A DNA stretch of 53,379 nt, from positions 1-53,379 of the forward strand of contig JBCCHF010000046.1 in NCBI GenBank assembly GCA_039028895.1, in the 5' to 3' direction. The stretch is from JAHDCJ01 sp039028895. Lineage in GTDB: Bacteria; Bacteroidota; Bacteroidia; Chitinophagales; Saprospiraceae. The position numbers and the translations under genes were made by a program. This document shows, one piece after another, positions 51,440 through 53,379 of the stretch. The number at the start of each line of letters is the position of its first letter. Position 1 is the first letter of the stretch. The notes beneath the pieces were generated by a model. That model had not been told where the DNA came from. It ran no database searches and was given only the letters and a program-made list of their open reading frames with translations.

Positions 51440-51787
51440 ATGGCCTTAAGACCATTCACTAAAATCAAGGGAGGATCAGACGGCTCTGAGGAACTTGTTG
51501 TTTCAGGACAGGTATCCTCCAGGTTGCTTGATGGAGAATCCTTCTTATTCTATGACTCAGATCAGATTATAGCTGGAGCGCCCAAAACACTTCCTCCAGG
51601 TGCAATCTATGTTCGCATCCAAGAACAGGGAGGTGGAACCCTTGATGTTAACAATACCGAGTTACAAGCAAATGAAGTATATACAGATGGTGACCCCAAC
51701 AACAATACCATTCGACTGGATGGAGTGGTTATTGGCGTAGGAACGTATAAAATATACGCTGTATATCCTTATTTCGATGTAGAATAG
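51440..51787 (+). CDS. Hypothetical beta-rich protein, 115 residues
   Basis: This protein is unrecognised. It has no signal peptide and no cysteine, and is rich in Gly, Asp, Asn and Val with a strand-turn pattern (ELVVSGQVSSRLLDGESFLF; GAIYVRIQEQGGGTLDVNN; IRLDGVVIGVGTYKIYAVYP). This looks like a small beta-sandwich or a structural protein of a mobile element. It follows the two-helix protein by 28 bp and ends before a strong terminator, so it is the last gene of a three-gene unit. Confidence 0.6.
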   Translation: MALRPFTKIKGGSDGSEELVVSGQVSSRLLDGESFLFYDSDQIIAGAPKTLPPGAIYVRIQEQGGGTLDVNNTELQANEVYTDGDPNNNTIRLDGVVIGVGTYKIYAVYPYFDVE

Positions 51788-51809
51788 GTATTTGCCTGCC
51801 AGGAAAAGG

Positions 51810-51841
51810 AAAAGCCTCTAAGATTGCTCTTAGAGGCTTTT
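51810..51841. terminator. Bidirectional rho-independent terminator
   Basis: A perfect 14-bp stem (51810-51823 with 51828-51841), loop TTGC, starts with AAAA and ends with TTTT. It separates the plus-strand small-gene unit from the minus-strand propeller gene and can end both. Confidence 0.88.
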
Positions 51842-51870
51842 ATGATTTAGTTTGTTACTTTAGTCCGGTT

Positions 51871-53328
51871 TTATTTTTTGTGACAAACAGTGAATTTTCT
51901 TGAAACAACTCCTTTATCCTCAACTAGAATATTCAACACGTAAATTCCATCCACAAGATTTGAGGTGTTTAGTGTCGTTGGATCAATCAAATTGAATTCA
52001 GTATTTTGTCCAAGAATGTTAACTAATTGGATTTTAATAACTTTATATATATTTGGTAATTTAATTTTTAGAACATTTTCAGTTGGATTTGGATAAATAA
52101 CAATAGACTCATCATTAAAAACTGAGTTAACATTTACTGTAGAGTTAATTTCAAAAACTCTTACCTTACCTGCTGTGATTCCATTTTCATCATTCCTAGG
52201 GGCACCAACAGCTACTCGATTTCCGTTCCCTGTAATAGAAACTGCAGCTCCAAACTGTTCCCCACTTCCTTCACCATCAATATTCATATCAATTTGTGTC
52301 CAGGAAACACCATTCCAATCAAAAATTTTAGCATGACCTCCTCCAAAGGCAGTATTTGCTCCAATTGCCAAAAGGTTACCATTAGATGATAATGATATGG
52401 ATACACCAGCTTGACTTCCACTTTCACCAACAATTTCAGATCCAACTAGATTCCAAGAAACACCATCCCAGTCATAAACCTTTACACCTCCATCTACAGA
52501 ATTACTTCCCCATGCACCAATTGCAATTCTATTACCATTGGAAGAAATAGCTACGGAATTACCTAAACGATCAAAGGGAGCCTCCCCTTCAATAGCCATC
52601 CCAATTTGATTCCATGAGACCCCATCCCACTCAAACACTCTTGCATGGCCAGCAGTAGGGCCACCTCCATCGTTTCCTGGTGCTCCTACGATTACTCGAG
52701 ATCCATCAGATGATAAGGAAATTGATTCTCCAAAGGAATCATCAGCAGCTTCACCTACGATATTTGCCCCCAACTGATTCCAGGATAAACCATTCCATTC
52801 AAAAATTTTGGCAACGCCGAAGAAATCTTCTCCGCCCCAACCTCCAGTAGCAACTCTATTCCCATCAGAAGAAATGGAAACTGAAAAGCCTAATCTGTCA
52901 CTACTTTCGCCATCCAAATCTGATCCAACTTGATTCCATGAAGACCCATCCCATTCAAATATTCGTACATGTCCTGAAGATGCACCACCGCCGTCGTTCC
53001 TTGGTGCCCCAGTAGCGATTATATTACCATCTGAAGACAGTGAACAAGATTGACCATTTCCATCAAATGAATTTTCGCCATCCAAATCTGATCCAACTTG
53101 ATTCCATGAAGACCCATCCCATTCAAATATTCGCACATGTCCTCCATTCTCGTTATCAGGGGCACCTATAGCAACTCTACTCCCATCATCGGACATAGAC
53201 ACTGAAGCTCCTGATAAATTAAGGACTGCTTCTCCTAATATACCATTACCTATTTGGGTAATTTGGGCATTAACTTGGAAACAAAACAGATATAGAAAAA
53301 AAGAAAAGAATAAATACAAAGATTTCAT
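51871..53328 (-). CDS. Secreted seven-repeat beta-propeller with T9SS sorting domain
   Basis: This exported protein has 485 residues from the ATG at 53328, which gives a signal peptide ending VNAQ. Seven repeats of about 55 residues follow, each reading like SxSSDGxRxAIGAP...GHVRIFEWDGSSWNQ, as in FG-GAP/Kelch-like propellers. The last about 75 residues are a type-A T9SS C-terminal domain (YPNPTENVLKIKLP ... GIYVLNILVE ... RKFTV), which is cut off during export through the type IX system. Surface adhesion or carbohydrate binding is likely; no catalytic motif is seen. Two repeats share an almost identical 69-nt DNA block. Confidence 0.9.
   Translation of the reverse strand: MKSLYLFFSFFLYLFCFQVNAQITQIGNGILGEAVLNLSGASVSMSDDGSRVAIGAPDNENGGHVRIFEWDGSSWNQVGSDLDGENSFDGNGQSCSLSSDGNIIATGAPRNDGGGASSGHVRIFEWDGSSWNQVGSDLDGESSDRLGFSVSISSDGNRVATGGWGGEDFFGVAKIFEWNGLSWNQLGANIVGEAADDSFGESISLSSDGSRVIVGAPGNDGGGPTAGHARVFEWDGVSWNQIGMAIEGEAPFDRLGNSVAISSNGNRIAIGAWGSNSVDGGVKVYDWDGVSWNLVGSEIVGESGSQAGVSISLSSNGNLLAIGANTAFGGGHAKIFDWNGVSWTQIDMNIDGEGSGEQFGAAVSITGNGNRVAVGAPRNDENGITAGKVRVFEINSTVNVNSVFNDESIVIYPNPTENVLKIKLPNIYKVIKIQLVNILGQNTEFNLIDPTTLNTSNLVDGIYVLNILVEDKGVVSRKFTVCHKK
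52907..53143 (-). repeat. 69-nt direct repeat inside the propeller gene
   Basis: Bases 52907-52975 and 53075-53143 are identical except for one base. They code for the join between adjacent blades (QVGSDLDGE on one side, HVRIFEWDGSSWN on the other). The copies are in frame and 168 bp apart. Confidence 0.85.
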
Positions 53329-53355
53329 AACGATTATATTACATAGAGGTATTCT

Positions 53356-53363
53356 CAAATATA
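53356..53363 (-). promoter_or_regulatory. -7 element of the propeller gene
   Basis: TATATTTG on the minus strand matches TAnnTTTG and lies 28 bases upstream of the ATG at 53328. The -33 box would fall beyond the window edge. Confidence 0.5.
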
Positions 53364-53379
53364 ATTAAAATTATTTTTA

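Noticed and set aside
1..53379. CRISPR array, insertion sequence or integrase gene
   Set aside because: I saw no regularly spaced repeats, no transposase and no recombinase in any frame; the only sign of mobility is the tRNA-like fragment near 50.4 kb.

Overview
The window looks like a contig from a marine or environmental Bacteroidota, probably of the Cytophagales type; the genus cannot be read from it. The basis is SusC/SusD proteins, a type IX secretion (T9SS) sorting domain, lipoproteins with an XSGC/FTGC lipobox, both GSIII and eukaryote-like GSII glutamine synthetases, the Bacteroidota LuxR output module, and promoter elements of the TAnnTTTG type. Both ends look like contig ends. The first 246 bases are a perfect 104-bp inverted repeat that cuts a metallo-beta-lactamase-fold gene, and the last gene's promoter runs into the right edge.

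Layout. 1-18.8 kb is mostly core genome: a PorE-like OmpA lipoprotein, divergent GSIII/GSII glutamine synthetases, a TalC-type transaldolase, the 4.5S SRP RNA (minus strand, 7124-7215), sixA-ppk1-rimO, dnaK, pgi, a DegS-like HtrA protease, a hypothetical membrane-anchored protein and a GMC oxidoreductase. 18.8-43.4 kb is a large polysaccharide-utilisation locus, nearly all on the minus strand. Its upstream part is susC, susD, a duplicated surface lipoprotein, a GH16 lipoprotein, a Gfo/Idh oxidoreductase, a GH26-like lipoprotein and a PhyH dioxygenase. Its downstream part is a xylulokinase-HTH fusion, xylB, xylA, an SSS symporter, an MFS sugar porter, a GH43 xylosidase, a second GH26-like lipoprotein, a GH3 xylosidase and an SMP-30 lactonase. 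43.9-50.3 kb holds a FAD oxidase/M19 peptidase pair, a GlsB-like protein, gpsA, and a TetR-acyl-CoA dehydrogenase operon. 50.4-53.4 kb is accessory: a tRNA-Leu-3'-end-like fragment with a terminator, unrecognised small genes and a seven-repeat T9SS-sorted propeller protein.

How the genes fit together. GH16, GH26-like, GH3 and GH43 enzymes would cut a xylose-containing glycan at the surface, in the periplasm and in the cytoplasm. SusC/D and two different inner-membrane symporters would bring the products in, and XylA/XylB would feed xylulose-5-phosphate to the pentose phosphate pathway (transaldolase, Pgi). The substrate is not proven by the sequence.

The most unusual object is the 662-residue protein at 31090-33078. 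It is a complete FGGY xylulokinase with its catalytic Asp intact, continuous with the coiled-coil plus LuxR/GerE HTH module that normally ends Bacteroidota two-component-like regulators. It lies directly upstream of a normal xylB paralogue and the rest of the xylose operon. I infer a sugar kinase turned into a xylulose/ATP-sensing transcription factor, or a bifunctional trigger enzyme. A LacI-type palindrome upstream of susC, with no lacI gene in the window, suggests a second, unlinked control of the locus.
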